From Mesobacillus selenatarsenatis SF-1 (GTDB taxonomy: Bacteria; Bacillota; Bacilli; Bacillales; Cytobacillaceae): DNA of 64,000 nucleotides. Of the stretch, positions 1-7,417 are shown piece after piece (positions within the stretch are counted from its first letter, which is position 1; each line of letters begins with the position of its first letter). The position numbers and the translations under genes were made by a program. The notes beneath the pieces were generated by a model. The model was not told where the DNA came from, ran no database searches, and was given only the letters and a program-made list of their open reading frames with translations. Location: assembly GCF_000813125.1 (NCBI RefSeq), contig NZ_BASE01000106.1:24421-88420 (forward strand), given 5' to 3'.

Positions 1-51
1 GTCAGCGTAGCAATGCTTTTCGACAAATCCAAATATGAAAGGAGTTTTTAA
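1..51 (+). CDS. 3' end of an unidentified upstream gene (partial)
   Basis: The first 48 bases read in frame 1 as a short C-terminal stretch ending KSKYERSF, followed by TAA at 49-51. The Shine-Dalgarno of the next gene lies inside this frame, as expected for a tightly packed operon. The rest of the gene is outside the window, so no family can be assigned. It could also be a chance open frame. Confidence 0.35.
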   Translation, partial: VSVAMLFDKSKYERSF

Positions 52-53
52 AA

Positions 54-836
54 ATGTGGGACTTATATGTAATCAATATCGGTGCAATTTTTCTATTTAT
101 GCTCACGATGTTCATCATTGCCCAATTAATAAAGGATAACTCGATTGTCGATATCGGCTGGGGGCTAGGATTTGTCATCATCGCATTCGTCAGCTATTTC
201 GCATCAGAGGGAGAACATTCCCTAAGACAAACCATTGTTTTAACTCTAGTCTCTTTATGGGGAATCCGCCTCTTCCTTCACCTGCTCATCCGCTCCATCG
301 GCAGAGGAGAGGATTTCCGATATGCCAATTTCCGTAAGCAATGGGGCAAAAACGTCAGGATTATTGCTTTTTTCAGAGTCTTTATGATGCAGGGAGCCAT
401 CATGCTGCTCCTTGCTTATCCTATTATTCTGGTGAATGTCGCCGAGTCAAGAGGCTTTGACATTTTCGCAGTGCTTGGACTGATTGTGTGGGTAATCGGT
501 TTCCTATTCCAGAGCGTTGGAGATTACCAACTAGAACACTTTAAGAAGAGAAAGAAACATAAAGAAGAGATTTTAAAATCAGGACTATGGCGCTACAGCA
601 GGCATCCGAACTACTTTGGAGAAGCGGCGATGTGGTGGGGTGTCTACCTGATTGTCATTGGGGCACAGAACGGCTGGACCGCATTCTTCAGTGCAGCGTT
701 CATTAATCTATTGCTATTAAAGGTTTCCGGAGTTCCATTTTTGGATAAAAGATATGCCGGGAACGAGGAATACCAGATTTACAAGCAGGAAACGAATCTT
801 TTCATCCCGTGGTTCCCAAAAAAAGTTAACTCCTGA
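54..836 (+). CDS. DUF1295 family integral membrane protein
   Basis: A 260-residue protein with about six hydrophobic segments. The C-terminal part has the signature of the steroid 5-alpha-reductase/isoprenylcysteine methyltransferase-like fold: LWRYSRHPNYFGE at about residues 178-190, then a late VSGVPFLDKRY segment. DUF1295 proteins are inferred to be membrane enzymes acting on lipid-like substrates; the substrate is unknown. The start is supported by GAAAGGAG nine bases upstream. It probably forms an operon with the gene cut by the window edge. In other bacteria DUF1295 and DUF2177 (the next, convergent gene) often accompany fatty-acid-modifying genes, so a lipid role is plausible but not shown here. 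Confidence 0.85.
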   Translation: MWDLYVINIGAIFLFMLTMFIIAQLIKDNSIVDIGWGLGFVIIAFVSYFASEGEHSLRQTIVLTLVSLWGIRLFLHLLIRSIGRGEDFRYANFRKQWGKNVRIIAFFRVFMMQGAIMLLLAYPIILVNVAESRGFDIFAVLGLIVWVIGFLFQSVGDYQLEHFKKRKKHKEEILKSGLWRYSRHPNYFGEAAMWWGVYLIVIGAQNGWTAFFSAAFINLLLLKVSGVPFLDKRYAGNEEYQIYKQETNLFIPWFPKKVNS

Positions 837-844
837 TTATTCAA

Positions 845-875
845 AGCCTGCCTATAAAATTATGGGCAGGCTCTT
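845..875. terminator. Bidirectional intrinsic terminator
   Basis: AGCCTGCC (845-852) pairs with GGGCAGGCT (863-871), followed by a short U-rich tract. It sits between the convergent DUF1295 and DUF2177 genes. Confidence 0.75.
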
Positions 876-881
876 TACTAT

Positions 882-1274
882 TCACTCGACAAATCTCCTG
901 GCAGTGAAAAAGCTTAACAATGAAGAAATTCCACAGATGAAAGTTCCCCACATCAAGTCAATAGCTGTGATCATCAGCGGCCAATCGCGTATGGTCGCCT
1001 GATTCGTCAAGTCATATGTGGCATAACAGACAAGACCAAAAAAAGCGCCATTTTTCACAGCTGTCTTCCAGCTATCTCCCTGTATCGCAGGTTTTACAGC
1101 AAAGTATACAAGTCCGGCGATGAACAAAATATAGAACAAAGCGGCTGCAATCCAGTTCACCTCTGGAGCGAGCAAATGACCAATCTGTTCTTTGTAGAGG
1201 CTTGGTGAAATCAACCCGAGCCAAACACTGTCAAGTACCAGAAAAATCAAAAAGGTAATGCCGTAGATTTTCAT
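882..1274 (-). CDS. DUF2177 family membrane protein
   Basis: A 130-residue protein with four predicted membrane segments. The N-terminal FLVLDSVWLGLISPSLY and the motif YDLTNQATIRDWPL near residue 85 are typical of DUF2177. The biochemical function is unknown. The start is preceded by AAGGAGACTTG. It stands alone on the minus strand between two hairpins and faces the DUF1295 gene. Confidence 0.85.
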   Translation of the reverse strand: MKIYGITFLIFLVLDSVWLGLISPSLYKEQIGHLLAPEVNWIAAALFYILFIAGLVYFAVKPAIQGDSWKTAVKNGAFFGLVCYATYDLTNQATIRDWPLMITAIDLMWGTFICGISSLLSFFTARRFVE

Positions 1275-1410
1275 ACGATCAAGTCTCCTTCCCGTTTGGC
1301 TCTATTATATTAAACACAAGGTTCTTCCTTGAAATCTGGATGTGTGCAGATGTGTTTTTTTGAACGTTCGCTAGAACTAGGCCCTCCTGCATCATCACTC
1401 CTGAACTTAG

Positions 1411-1440
1411 AAAGAGCCTGATATCGTATCAGGCTCTTTT
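1411..1440. terminator. Terminator hairpin after the glutamate-synthase-like gene
   Basis: AAAGAGCCTGATA and TATCAGGCTCTTTT form a near-perfect stem fifteen bases beyond the minus-strand stop at 1455. The T tract is best on the plus strand, so it may act in both directions. Confidence 0.75.
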
Positions 1441-1454
1441 AAGCATTATTCAAT

Positions 1455-3062
1455 CTAACTTTCTTTTTGCAGTTGCGTTCTTCTTGCAGCAATGATCAAA
1501 TCTTCTACCGGAGATACACGTCCGAGTTCATCTTTATGGACAATATGCTTCCGTTCAAATTGCGTGGGGCTATCGATACCGGCTGCGGCTGCCAGATTGT
1601 AAAGTCCCTCACGCAGTGAAATGATATAGTTGGCGACCCGGTACATCTTCTCATCGACGACCAGTCCGTCCTGAAGCTTCTTATCAGTGGTCGCTACACC
1701 TGCAGGGCATGTATTCGAGTGGCATACCTGGGCCATGATGCAGCCGACGCTGATCATCATCCCGCGTGCGATATTCACAAGATCGGCTCCCATAGCCAGG
1801 GCGATGGCGATTTTATCAGGAGTAATCAGTTTTCCTGATGCAATCAGCTTCACTCTATCTCTGATTCCGTACTGGCGGAGCATTTCGTCCACTACCGGAA
1901 GCGCTGAGTTGATGGGAAGTCCAACTGTGTCAGCCAGCTCCTGATAGGTTGCTCCAGTGCCGCCTTCTCCACCGTCTACAGTAATGAAGTCAGGGCCTTT
2001 CCCGCTTTCCTTCATGTAAGAAATCATATTTTCAAGCGCGGCCATATCACCGACGACAATCTTGATTCCTACTGGCTTGCCGCCAACCGAGCGTAATTCC
2101 TCGATCCAGTCAAACATCGAAGCGACATCGCTGAATTCATAAAATCGGTTTGGACTGTTAATCGTCTTCCCGACTTCCACCAGCCTGATTTGGGCGATTT
2201 CCTCAGTGACCTTCTCCCCTTCAACATGGCCTCCACGCGTTTTCGCTCCCTGGGCAAGCTTGATTTCAAAAGCTTTCACCTGGGGCATTTCGCTTTTCTT
2301 TTTGAACTCTTCCCATGAGAATTCGCCGTTTGGCTTACGCACACCAAACAAGTCTGGTCCGATTTGCATCATGATATCCGGATTTCCAGCGAGATGGTGT
2401 TCAGACAATCCGCCTTCACCTGAATTCATCCACGTTCCGCCTGCCAGTCCGAGGCCTTTTGACATCGCCTGGATCGCTTTTTCCCCAAGTGCACCATAAC
2501 TCATCGCTGACTGGCCTACCTGGCCTTTCACACGAAAAGGATAGCGGCAGGTGTGCTCGCCAAGCACGACGGCATCATCATCCTGTAAATAATATGGATC
2601 TGCCAGTTTTTCCTCGTTATGCTCTTTCCTTGTAAAAAGACCCTCGCCATCAATTTTGTATACTCTTGTTTTAATTTTTTCCGCGTTATCGACCTTCATT
2701 TCATCAGTCAGTTTAGGAAAAAGTGTATTTCGGATGTAAAAGCCTTCAGCCTCAAAGTCCTTTAATGACCCAAAACCTATTAATCTTTCCTTATACTTGC
2801 CAGCCTTTACGACATCCTGGTATTCCTTGCGTGAAAAAGGCTTCCCCTCATTATCACCATCGAATAAATATTGCCTTAACTCTGGACCAATATGCTCGGT
2901 GAAATAACGAACCTTTCCAAGCACAGGGAAATTCCTTAAAATAGAATGCTGCTGCTGGTTATCGTCTTTAATGTATAAATAGATAAATAGAAGGACCGGC
3001 ACCAGGATAATCAAAGCTATGAAAATAAACAAGCCGATCACTAGATAATCCGTCAATCCCAT
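1455..3062 (-). CDS. yerD: FMN-binding glutamate synthase family protein (YerD-like)
   Basis: A 535-residue protein with an N-terminal membrane segment (about residues 5-30) followed by a glutamate-synthase central/FMN-barrel domain. Visible family features are GQSAMSYGALGEKAIQAMSKG, GGEGGTGATY for FMN binding, and a cysteine-rich VGCIMAQVCHSNTCPAGVATTD segment (the 3Fe-4S ligands of GltB-type enzymes). There is no amidotransferase domain, so it is not a full glutamate synthase. B. subtilis YerD has the same architecture; its in vivo reaction is not settled. The start has AAAGGAGG upstream. Membrane anchoring suggests electron transfer at the inner face. Confidence 0.9.
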   Translation of the reverse strand: MGLTDYLVIGLFIFIALIILVPVLLFIYLYIKDDNQQQHSILRNFPVLGKVRYFTEHIGPELRQYLFDGDNEGKPFSRKEYQDVVKAGKYKERLIGFGSLKDFEAEGFYIRNTLFPKLTDEMKVDNAEKIKTRVYKIDGEGLFTRKEHNEEKLADPYYLQDDDAVVLGEHTCRYPFRVKGQVGQSAMSYGALGEKAIQAMSKGLGLAGGTWMNSGEGGLSEHHLAGNPDIMMQIGPDLFGVRKPNGEFSWEEFKKKSEMPQVKAFEIKLAQGAKTRGGHVEGEKVTEEIAQIRLVEVGKTINSPNRFYEFSDVASMFDWIEELRSVGGKPVGIKIVVGDMAALENMISYMKESGKGPDFITVDGGEGGTGATYQELADTVGLPINSALPVVDEMLRQYGIRDRVKLIASGKLITPDKIAIALAMGADLVNIARGMMISVGCIMAQVCHSNTCPAGVATTDKKLQDGLVVDEKMYRVANYIISLREGLYNLAAAAGIDSPTQFERKHIVHKDELGRVSPVEDLIIAARRTQLQKES

Positions 3063-3077
3063 TGAAATCCTCCTTTC

Positions 3078-3707
3078 CTATAATGAAGATAATGCTTTTG
3101 TGATGACTGTATCTCCTTCTGCTACCTCGTAAGTCTTGTTAAAAGTTGCCTCGTTCTCGACCGACATGACCAGTACCTCCGCGATGTCTTCGTGTGAAAT
3201 TTCGAGCTCATTTGAATCCAATGTTTCACCGGCAAATATTTTTCCAGTACCAGGTTTGTCTGTAAATGCTCCCGGCTGCACGATGGTATATGTTAAATTT
3301 GATTGCCGCAGTAACTCATCGGGCATCTCTTTAGCGCCAATTTCCCGGCTGTCATCTCCTGCGGCTTCATTGGCCATGATGGCGCTCATCATCACAAACC
3401 GCTTGACGCCCTGCTTCTCTGCTTCCTTCACTGTCTCAATGACCGACTCATGGTCAACCATTACAGTCCGGCCAGTTTTGGCCTTTGGATTGATGCCAGT
3501 TAGATAAATGGCGGCATCATATCCATGAAATAAAGTCGGCAGAATCCTTTCTTCATATAGAACTACTTCGGTAGCTCCTCTCTTTTTCAGCAGGTCGATT
3601 TGATTCTCATCGCTGACGACTGCGCAGGACGTATACCCATTTTCCACCAGCTTGCTGACGACAAACTCCCCGACGCTGCTATTTGCACCAATCACGATTA
3701 CCTTCAT
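3078..3707 (-). CDS. NAD(P)-binding atypical short-chain dehydrogenase
   Basis: A 209-residue Rossmann protein of the atypical SDR (NmrA/YwnB-like) group. The dinucleotide-binding loop is at the N-terminus (VIVIGANSSVGEFV), with RFVMMSAIMAN mid-protein and YTIVQPGAFTD near residue 140. Substrate unknown; such proteins often act as NAD(P)H sensors or flavin/biliverdin-type reductases. The start at 3707 is chosen because GGAGGG lies just upstream; the frame stays open further upstream but runs into the catalase terminator. It follows katE and could share some read-through. Confidence 0.85.
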   Translation of the reverse strand: MKVIVIGANSSVGEFVVSKLVENGYTSCAVVSDENQIDLLKKRGATEVVLYEERILPTLFHGYDAAIYLTGINPKAKTGRTVMVDHESVIETVKEAEKQGVKRFVMMSAIMANEAAGDDSREIGAKEMPDELLRQSNLTYTIVQPGAFTDKPGTGKIFAGETLDSNELEISHEDIAEVLVMSVENEATFNKTYEVAEGDTVITKALSSL

Positions 3708-3724
3708 TACATTCCCTCCTTTGT

Positions 3725-3762
3725 AAAAAAGAGAAACAGATTCACTCCGTTTCTCTTTTTTT
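3725..3762 (-). terminator. katE terminator
   Basis: AAAAAAGAGAAACAGA and its complement TCCGTTTCTCTTTTTTT form a long A/T-flanked stem 13 bases after the katE stop. Confidence 0.85.
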
Positions 3763-3774
3763 ATCATTCTATGA

Positions 3775-5850
3775 TTAAACCATTCGATTCCAGTGGCGGT
3801 GTTCGGCGATTGCATCAATGAACTTCTGGCTGTCTCCTGCCACTTCTTTGCTGTTTTCAAACACAACCACACCTGGCACATCCTCTGGCGTTATGCCTGC
3901 TGCAGCCAATAATTCTGCTGCTTCTTTTCCCACACCAACTGCTTTCAAATGGCTGAATGCCTCATCGACAAAGTAGACTGCTTCTTTTTTCTGCTTCAGG
4001 CTGTCCACGCTTTGCTGTCCTCCGGCAATATATAATGCGTCAAACAAGACAGAGCTGCCGGTCAGCAAGGTATGCTGTACTTCAAGCTCAGTTCCATCAT
4101 CACCCTTGATCAACCCTAGCTGCTTGCTGACGATTTCAGCGGTGATGCCGCTCTTTTTCAGCATGTCCATCAAACCGGAAACTTCCGCTCCATAGAAGCC
4201 ATTATCAGCAAGGATGGCGACCTTTCTTGTATTCGGCAGCTTCGCTGTATTCATCTGGCTCAATGCTGGCGAAGTCATCGTCACTTCTGCCGGTTTACTT
4301 GTCGGCTTTTTAGCGCCTAAGCTTTCGGCTACTTGCTCAGCAAGGAAGGTATCAATATTGCCAAGCATCTCAACAACCTGCTGCTGCACATCCTTACTCT
4401 TCACTTTACCAAGCTCAAAACTGAAGGCCTCAATCATATGCTGCTTTTCCACATCGGACATGCTGTTCCAGAAAAGGATAGCCTGGGAATAATGGTCATT
4501 GAAGCTGTCACTGCGTGCTTGTACCTTTCTGCCTTCGACTTTTTCCTGATGGTGCTCATACCCGCCTTCGCTTGCAGAAACAGGTTTTGGATCGTTATTT
4601 TGCATAGAGTTTTGATGATAAGCAACCTGCCCACGGTCAATCGTCATCCGATGCATCCCATCTCGCTGGTTATTATGGAACGGGCATACCGGTCTGTTGA
4701 TCGGAATCTCATGAAAGTTCGGGCCGCCCAGACGTGACAGTTGGGTATCGGTATAAGAGAACAAACGCCCTTGAAGGAGTGGATCATTTGAAAAATCGAT
4801 TCCCGGTACAACGTGTCCAGGATGGAATGCTACCTGTTCTGTCTCCGCAAAGTAATTAGTCACATTCTGGTTCAGCGTCATTTTACCAATGATTTTGACT
4901 GGTACCAATTCCTCCGGCCAGACTTTTGTAGGGTCCAAAACATCGAAATCGAATTTGAATTCATCTTCCTCGTCAATCATCTGTACGCCGAGTTCATATT
5001 CAGGAAAGTTCCCCATTTCGATCGCATCAAAAAGGTCTCGGCGATGGAAGTCCGGATCCTTCCCGGCAAGCTTTTGCGCCTCATCCCAAACTAACGAATG
5101 TACCCCAAGTACTGGTTTCCAGTGAAATTTTATAAATCGGGCCTTGCCCTGTTCATTGACAAACCTGAATGTGTGCACACCAAAGCCTTCCATCATCCTG
5201 AAGCTGCGCGGAATAGCCCGGTCTGAGATATGCCACATGATCATGTGGGCAGACTCCGTATTATTCGCAATAAAATCCCAGAATGTATCATGTGCTGACT
5301 GTGCCTGCGGGATTTCATTATGCGGCTCAGGCTTGACTGCATGGATCAAATCAGGGAATTTGATCGCGTCCTGTATGAAGAAAACGGGGATGTTGTTACC
5401 TACCAGATCGTAATTCCCCTCTTCTGTATAAAATTTAGTCGAAAAACCGCGGACATCACGAACGGTATCACCCGAACCACGGGAACCCGCTACCGTTGAA
5501 AAACGTACAAAGACCGGAGTCGTTTTGCTTGGATCCTGCAGGAATCCTGCTTTCGTATATTCCGCCATTGGCTCGTATACCTGGAAATGACCATGCGCTG
5601 CAAAACCCCTAGCGTGCACAACACGCTCTGGAATTCGCTCATGATCAAAGTGGGTCATCTTTTCACGAAAATGGAAATCCTCCATCAAGGTAGGACCACG
5701 GACTCCCGCCTTCAAGGAATGTTCATCTTCAGAAACACGAAGCCCCTGGTTAGTCGTCATTGCTTCACCGTCATGCCCAGACCTGAATTGTTCAAGCTGC
5801 TGATCCTTTGAGTTCTCATTTACAGATTGATGCTTCTCGTCTTTCCTCAC
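3775..5850 (-). CDS. katE: Large-subunit (clade 2) catalase KatE/HPII type
   Basis: A 691-residue haem catalase that decomposes hydrogen peroxide in the cytoplasm. The catalytic His region is VVHARGFAAHGHFQVYE, with FSTVAGSRGSGDTVRDVRGF and the proximal haem-Tyr region RLFSYTDTQLSRLG. A C-terminal DJ-1/PfpI-like domain (about residues 530-691, starting near KVAILADNGFYGAEV) is typical of clade 2 large catalases. Length agrees with B. subtilis KatE. I chose a GTG start at 5850 because GGAGG precedes it at good spacing and the protein then begins in register with KatE (NENSKDQQLEQ). The longer open frame has no ribosome binding site. A sigma-B-like promoter lies upstream. Confidence 0.93.
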   Translation of the reverse strand: MRKDEKHQSVNENSKDQQLEQFRSGHDGEAMTTNQGLRVSEDEHSLKAGVRGPTLMEDFHFREKMTHFDHERIPERVVHARGFAAHGHFQVYEPMAEYTKAGFLQDPSKTTPVFVRFSTVAGSRGSGDTVRDVRGFSTKFYTEEGNYDLVGNNIPVFFIQDAIKFPDLIHAVKPEPHNEIPQAQSAHDTFWDFIANNTESAHMIMWHISDRAIPRSFRMMEGFGVHTFRFVNEQGKARFIKFHWKPVLGVHSLVWDEAQKLAGKDPDFHRRDLFDAIEMGNFPEYELGVQMIDEEDEFKFDFDVLDPTKVWPEELVPVKIIGKMTLNQNVTNYFAETEQVAFHPGHVVPGIDFSNDPLLQGRLFSYTDTQLSRLGGPNFHEIPINRPVCPFHNNQRDGMHRMTIDRGQVAYHQNSMQNNDPKPVSASEGGYEHHQEKVEGRKVQARSDSFNDHYSQAILFWNSMSDVEKQHMIEAFSFELGKVKSKDVQQQVVEMLGNIDTFLAEQVAESLGAKKPTSKPAEVTMTSPALSQMNTAKLPNTRKVAILADNGFYGAEVSGLMDMLKKSGITAEIVSKQLGLIKGDDGTELEVQHTLLTGSSVLFDALYIAGGQQSVDSLKQKKEAVYFVDEAFSHLKAVGVGKEAAELLAAAGITPEDVPGVVVFENSKEVAGDSQKFIDAIAEHRHWNRMV

Positions 5851-5957
5851 TGAGTCATTCCTCCAATACTTGATGTGGGAGCATGTGAACAAATATGTAA
5901 TCACTCTCACGTTGTCTTTGTAATTCGCCAAAATAGGCCATGCCCCTATATGGACGT

Positions 5958-5983
5958 ATACCACGAGCTAAAGCCCGCTAAAC
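5958..5983 (-). promoter_or_regulatory. Candidate sigma-B (general stress) promoter of katE
   Basis: On the minus strand GTTTAG (5978-5983) and TGGTAT (5958-5963) are separated by exactly 14 bases, close to the sigma-B consensus GTTTAA-N13/14-GGGTAT. B. subtilis katE is sigma-B dependent. The -35 element lies inside the terminator hairpin of the preceding lipoprotein gene. Confidence 0.45.
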
Positions 5984-6000
5984 GGTTAGTTAGCGGGCTT
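5971..6000 (-). terminator. Terminator-like hairpin after the lipoprotein gene
   Basis: AAGCCCGCTAA (5971-5981) pairs with TTAGCGGGCTT (5990-6000), six bases after the stop at 6006. The U tract is weak on the minus strand and better on the plus strand. Confidence 0.65.
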
Positions 6001-6005
6001 GCTTT

Positions 6006-6389
6006 TTACAAATTTTTATTCAAGTATTCTTTCGCTTCCTCTGGAGAGGCAAATGGTTTTATTAAGGTAATCTGCTTGCTGTCATTCGCTACAGCCAGGA
6101 ACCCATCCGCAACCTGGATAATATCCGCAGACGCATTCTCTTGTCCTTCAATCTTAACAGTGTCGGCAATTGTTGCCTGACCCTTATCTACCCATGTCTG
6201 GACCTCAACAGCGTAGGCATCATAATCCATTCCTTCGTAGAACCTCTCCTGCAGGTAATCCGTTGTCACCGGATCCTCCTCAGTCTTCACTTCAGTTTCC
6301 GGTGGACCCTCCTGACCGATCTCACTATCATCAACGCTGCATCCAGCCAGAATACCAGCCGCTGCTAAAGATATAAGTAGTTTTTTCAT
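6006..6389 (-). CDS. Small secreted lipoprotein of unknown function
   Basis: A 127-residue protein with a signal peptide and lipobox LAGC (Cys at residue 16), followed by an acidic linker (DDSEIGQEGPPETEVKTEEDP). The C-terminal half looks like a small folded domain. I do not recognise a family. The start has AAGGAGG upstream. Single gene between the katE promoter region and a tandem array. Confidence 0.75.
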   Translation of the reverse strand: MKKLLISLAAAGILAGCSVDDSEIGQEGPPETEVKTEEDPVTTDYLQERFYEGMDYDAYAVEVQTWVDKGQATIADTVKIEGQENASADIIQVADGFLAVANDSKQITLIKPFASPEEAKEYLNKNL

Positions 6390-6501
6390 AAGATCCTCCT
6401 TGTCTTAAGATTCTCTTACAATACTCATACCCCATTAAGCTAGCGGAAAAAGTTTTTCAAGGAATTTGGATGGAATTGGCAAACTTGCAGTTGTCACCTC
6501 T

Positions 6502-6640
6502 AACTGGTATTAAACTCCTTCAACTGGTATTAAATCTCTTCCAACCGGGAATAAAAATCCTACAACCGGTAATAAATTCATCCCAATCGGGAATAAAACT
6601 CCTGCAACCGGGATTATAATTCCCTCAGCCAGGAATACAC
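6502..6640. repeat. Seven-unit tandem array, AACCGG type, period 20-21 bp
   Basis: The motif AAC(T/C)GG(T/G)AATAAA recurs with starts at 6502, 6522, 6543, 6564, 6585, 6606 and a degenerate last copy at 6627. Spacing is 20 then 21 throughout. It fills most of the gene-free stretch 6390-6687 between ferritin (upstream) and the lipoprotein gene. No coding frame is evident. Confidence 0.85.
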
Positions 6641-6687
6641 TATCGAATAACAGTTTTTTTTACAAGAAGCTAACGATTTATGGACAA

Positions 6688-6714
6688 TAAAAAACAGGAT
6701 TCCAAGGAATCCTG
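6688..6714 (-). terminator. Ferritin terminator
   Basis: CAGGATTCC (6695-6703) and GGAATCCTG (6706-6714) form a 9-bp stem with seven U residues following on the minus strand. Confidence 0.9.
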
Positions 6715-6730
6715 CTGTACCTGTTTATGT

Positions 6731-7234
6731 TCACTCTGGTGCTGTGAAAGAGCGTTGTGCGAGTTCGTTTTCGAGCATGAAGAATGCGTTGCTGTCCTTG
6801 TCAATGCGGCGCAGCTTTTGGATTAGGCTGTCAAACAGGGCTTCTTCTTCAACCTGTTCTTCAATGAACCATTTCAGGAATGTCATCGTTGCGTGTTCGC
6901 GCTCATCAAGTGCGATATCCGCAAGGTTATAGATGCGGCGCGTCACTTCCTTCTCGTGGCCAAGTCCTTTTTCGAAAACATCAAGAACAGACTCGAAATC
7001 GTTTGATGGAGCGTGGAATCCATCGAATGTCACGCGCTCACCCATATCATTAATGAAATTGTAGAATTTCATCGCATGGAATCGTTCTTCTTCAGCTTGC
7101 ACCAAAAAGAAGTTTGCAAAACCATCAAGATTCTCCGCTGAGCAATACGCAGCCATTGCCATGTACGCGTGCGCAGAATAAAACTCATAATTCATTTGTT
7201 CGACCAAACCATTTACCAACTTATCGCTGATCAT
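6731..7234 (-). CDS. ftnA: Bacterial non-haem ferritin
   Basis: A 167-residue four-helix ferritin that oxidises and stores iron in a 24-mer shell. Ferroxidase ligands are visible: Glu in NYEFYSAHAY, the EEERFHAMKF pair EExxH (about residues 48-53), and the later ALDEREHATMTFLKWFIEEQ block. Start ATG at 7234 has GAGGAGG at ideal spacing. It stands alone next to katE, consistent with an iron/peroxide stress neighbourhood, but no clear Fur or PerR box was found upstream. Confidence 0.92.
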   Translation of the reverse strand: MISDKLVNGLVEQMNYEFYSAHAYMAMAAYCSAENLDGFANFFLVQAEEERFHAMKFYNFINDMGERVTFDGFHAPSNDFESVLDVFEKGLGHEKEVTRRIYNLADIALDEREHATMTFLKWFIEEQVEEEALFDSLIQKLRRIDKDSNAFFMLENELAQRSFTAPE

Positions 7235-7354
7235 TGTATTCCTCCTCAATCCATGCAGCTTTTGTCTTTTTACGCTAACATATTTATTTTGCCTTCCTTA
7301 TCGAATTTTACCCTTTTACACTCCTTAAAACCATTGTTTCACGATAATCCTTTT

Positions 7355-7409
7355 AAAAAAACAAAAAGGACAGTCCCTGAAGCCCATCATTAGGTCTCCT
7401 GAACTGTCC
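7355..7409 (-). terminator. Probable terminator of the MMPL operon
   Basis: GGACAGT (7369-7375) pairs with ACTGTCC (7403-7409) across a long loop, with a T-rich run (7355-7368 as A's on plus) following on the minus strand, just beyond the stop at 7418. Confidence 0.6.
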
Positions 7410-7417
7410 CTCTCTCA

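Noticed and set aside
754..1002. Plus-strand frame across the end of the DUF1295 gene
   Set aside because: Shadow frame overlapping two well-supported genes and a terminator.
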